Shown piece by piece: positions 5,205 through 6,239 of a stretch of DNA of 6,239 nucleotides. Both the position numbers and the translations under genes were made by a program. Numbering within the stretch: the stretch's first letter is position 1; each line of letters starts with the position of its first letter. The notes below the pieces were generated by a model. That model did no database searches. It saw nothing but the letters and a program-made list of their open reading frames with translations, and was not told the origin of the DNA. This DNA comes from Chloroflexota bacterium (lineage in GTDB: Bacteria; Chloroflexota; Anaerolineae; Fen-1058): the NCBI GenBank assembly GCA_016219235.1, contig JACRBO010000742.1, forward strand, positions 1-6,239. The letters are read 5' to 3'.

Positions 5205-6239
5205 ATGGGCACACAAGTCATCATGCCGCAGTTGGGCGAGAGCGTGGTTGAAGGAAAAATCAGCCGCTGGTTGAAGCAGGTCGGTGAGCAAGTGGCCTTA
5301 TACGAACCGATTCTGGAAGTTGAGACGGATAAGGTTACGACCGAAGTGACGGCGGCGGGTGAAGGCACGCTGTTGAAATTGTACTTCAATGAAGGCGACG
5401 TGGTGAAGGCCGGCACGCTGATTGCCTTCATCGGCGCGGCAGGCGAGTTGGTCACTGAGACACCGACTGTAACCCCCGCCCACTCGCCGGCATCTAAGAT
5501 GGAGCGGCATGGCAACGGATCGAACGCGCGGATTTCGCCGGTGGTGGCCCGCATCGCGGCGGAGCATCACGTCGATGTGTCGCAGATCAACGGCACGGGC
5601 GAGGGCGGCCGCGTCACGAAGAAAGATATTCTGGCCTACGTCGAGCGGCAGTCGCAGGCACAGCCGGTGGTTGAACAAAAATTGGAGCCGTGGGAACAGC
5701 CCGGCCTGGGCGAACTCTTCAGGCCAAGCGAAGAAGTCTTCGGCAAGCCAACGGCGGCGATCCCGGCGGCCCCGAGTGTTCCGCCCGGCCCAACGGCCAG
5801 CGTGTCGGATGAAGTGGTGCCATTGACGGGCATCCGCAAAGCCATTGCCGATCACATGGTCATGTCGAAGCGCACCAGCCCGCACGTGACCACCGTGTTT
5901 GAAATCGATCTGTCGAAGGTGGTGGCGCATCGCAACGCCAACAAAGCGGCCTTCGAGCGCGACGGTGTGAACCTGACGTTTACGCCGTATTTTGCGGCGG
6001 CGACGATCGTGGCGTTGAAGCGTTTTCCGCTGGTGAACTCATCATGGAGCGAGGGCGGCGTCGTCGTGCATCGCGCGGTGAACCTGGGCATTGCGGTGTC
6101 GCTGGGCGCGGATGGACTGATCGTGCCCGTGATCAAGCACGCGGAAGGACTGAACTTATTTGGATTAGCGCGCGCGGTGAACGAGCTGGCCGATCGGGCG
6201 CGGCATAAACAACTGAGGCCGGATGATGTACAGGGCGGC
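5205..6239 (+). CDS. bkdB: 2-oxoacid dehydrogenase E2, dihydrolipoamide acyltransferase (3' end outside window)
   Basis: The open frame runs off the right edge after 345 codons. E2 carries the acyl group on a swinging lipoyl arm and transfers it to CoA; it also forms the core that binds E1 and E3. Residues about 3-77 form one lipoyl domain, with the lipoylated lysine K43 in VETDKVTTE. Residues about 108-146 are the peripheral-subunit-binding domain (RISPVVARIAAEHHVDV, then GTGEGGRVTKKDIL). A linker (about 147-204) leads to the acyltransferase domain, beginning near VVPLTGIRKAIADHM (204-218), with SPHVTTVFEIDLS (225-237) and GLIVPVIKHAE (304-314). The catalytic HxxxDG motif should lie roughly 60-80 residues past the edge, so activity cannot be confirmed here. 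A complete protein of about 420-440 residues is expected. The assignment to branched-chain substrates comes from the E1 neighbours, not from E2 itself. The linker contains an unusual acidic/aromatic segment at 161-180. Confidence 0.92.
   Translation, partial: MGTQVIMPQLGESVVEGKISRWLKQVGEQVALYEPILEVETDKVTTEVTAAGEGTLLKLYFNEGDVVKAGTLIAFIGAAGELVTETPTVTPAHSPASKMERHGNGSNARISPVVARIAAEHHVDVSQINGTGEGGRVTKKDILAYVERQSQAQPVVEQKLEPWEQPGLGELFRPSEEVFGKPTAAIPAAPSVPPGPTASVSDEVVPLTGIRKAIADHMVMSKRTSPHVTTVFEIDLSKVVAHRNANKAAFERDGVNLTFTPYFAAATIVALKRFPLVNSSWSEGGVVVHRAVNLGIAVSLGADGLIVPVIKHAEGLNLFGLARAVNELADRARHKQLRPDDVQGG

Overview
The window comes from a GC-rich bacterial chromosome in which every gene I can support lies on the + strand. 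Three things suggest a Chloroflexota (Anaerolineae-like) bacterium: a CpaE/TadZ-type MinD ATPase fused to a response-regulator receiver, a preceding protein tail resembling the C-terminus of DUF4129 proteins, and short-unit repeats between genes. This assignment is an inference from gene types and style, not from a marker gene.

Layout. Positions 1-153 hold the last 50 codons of a protein that resembles the DUF4129 C-terminus. Positions 214-1800 encode a membrane-anchored receiver-plus-MinD-type ATPase (CpaE/TadZ-like). Positions 1880-2863 encode a tocopherol-cyclase-family protein. From 3018 to the right edge runs a 2-oxoacid dehydrogenase cluster: E1 alpha (3018-4037), E1 beta (4123-5106) and E2 (5205 to beyond 6239, cut off before its catalytic HxxxDG motif). 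The two E1 subunits resemble the branched-chain BkdAA/BkdAB type more than pyruvate E1, so the likely role is oxidative decarboxylation of branched-chain 2-oxoacids to acyl-CoA plus NADH. An E3 gene would be expected downstream or elsewhere. A candidate sigma-70-type promoter (2914-2943) precedes the cluster.

The most unusual feature is between the genes. All four complete genes end at, or a few bases before, an imperfect inverted repeat built from very short tandem units. The units are a 15-mer after the ATPase, an octamer family after the tocopherol-cyclase-like gene, and the heptamer YGAGTAA after both E1 genes. Each array can fold into a hairpin with 17-26 bp arms. None has a following T-tract, and each begins within, or 0-3 bases after, the stop codon. 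In the heptamer arrays the 7-nt period puts a TAA in all three reading frames. These may be mobile or expanding short repeats, mRNA-end structures that set subunit ratios, or both. One of them also supplies the -35 box of the candidate bkd promoter.

Several starts have to be moved inwards from the longest open frame. The clearest case is E1 beta, whose longest open frame begins with a TTG in the loop of a repeat hairpin.
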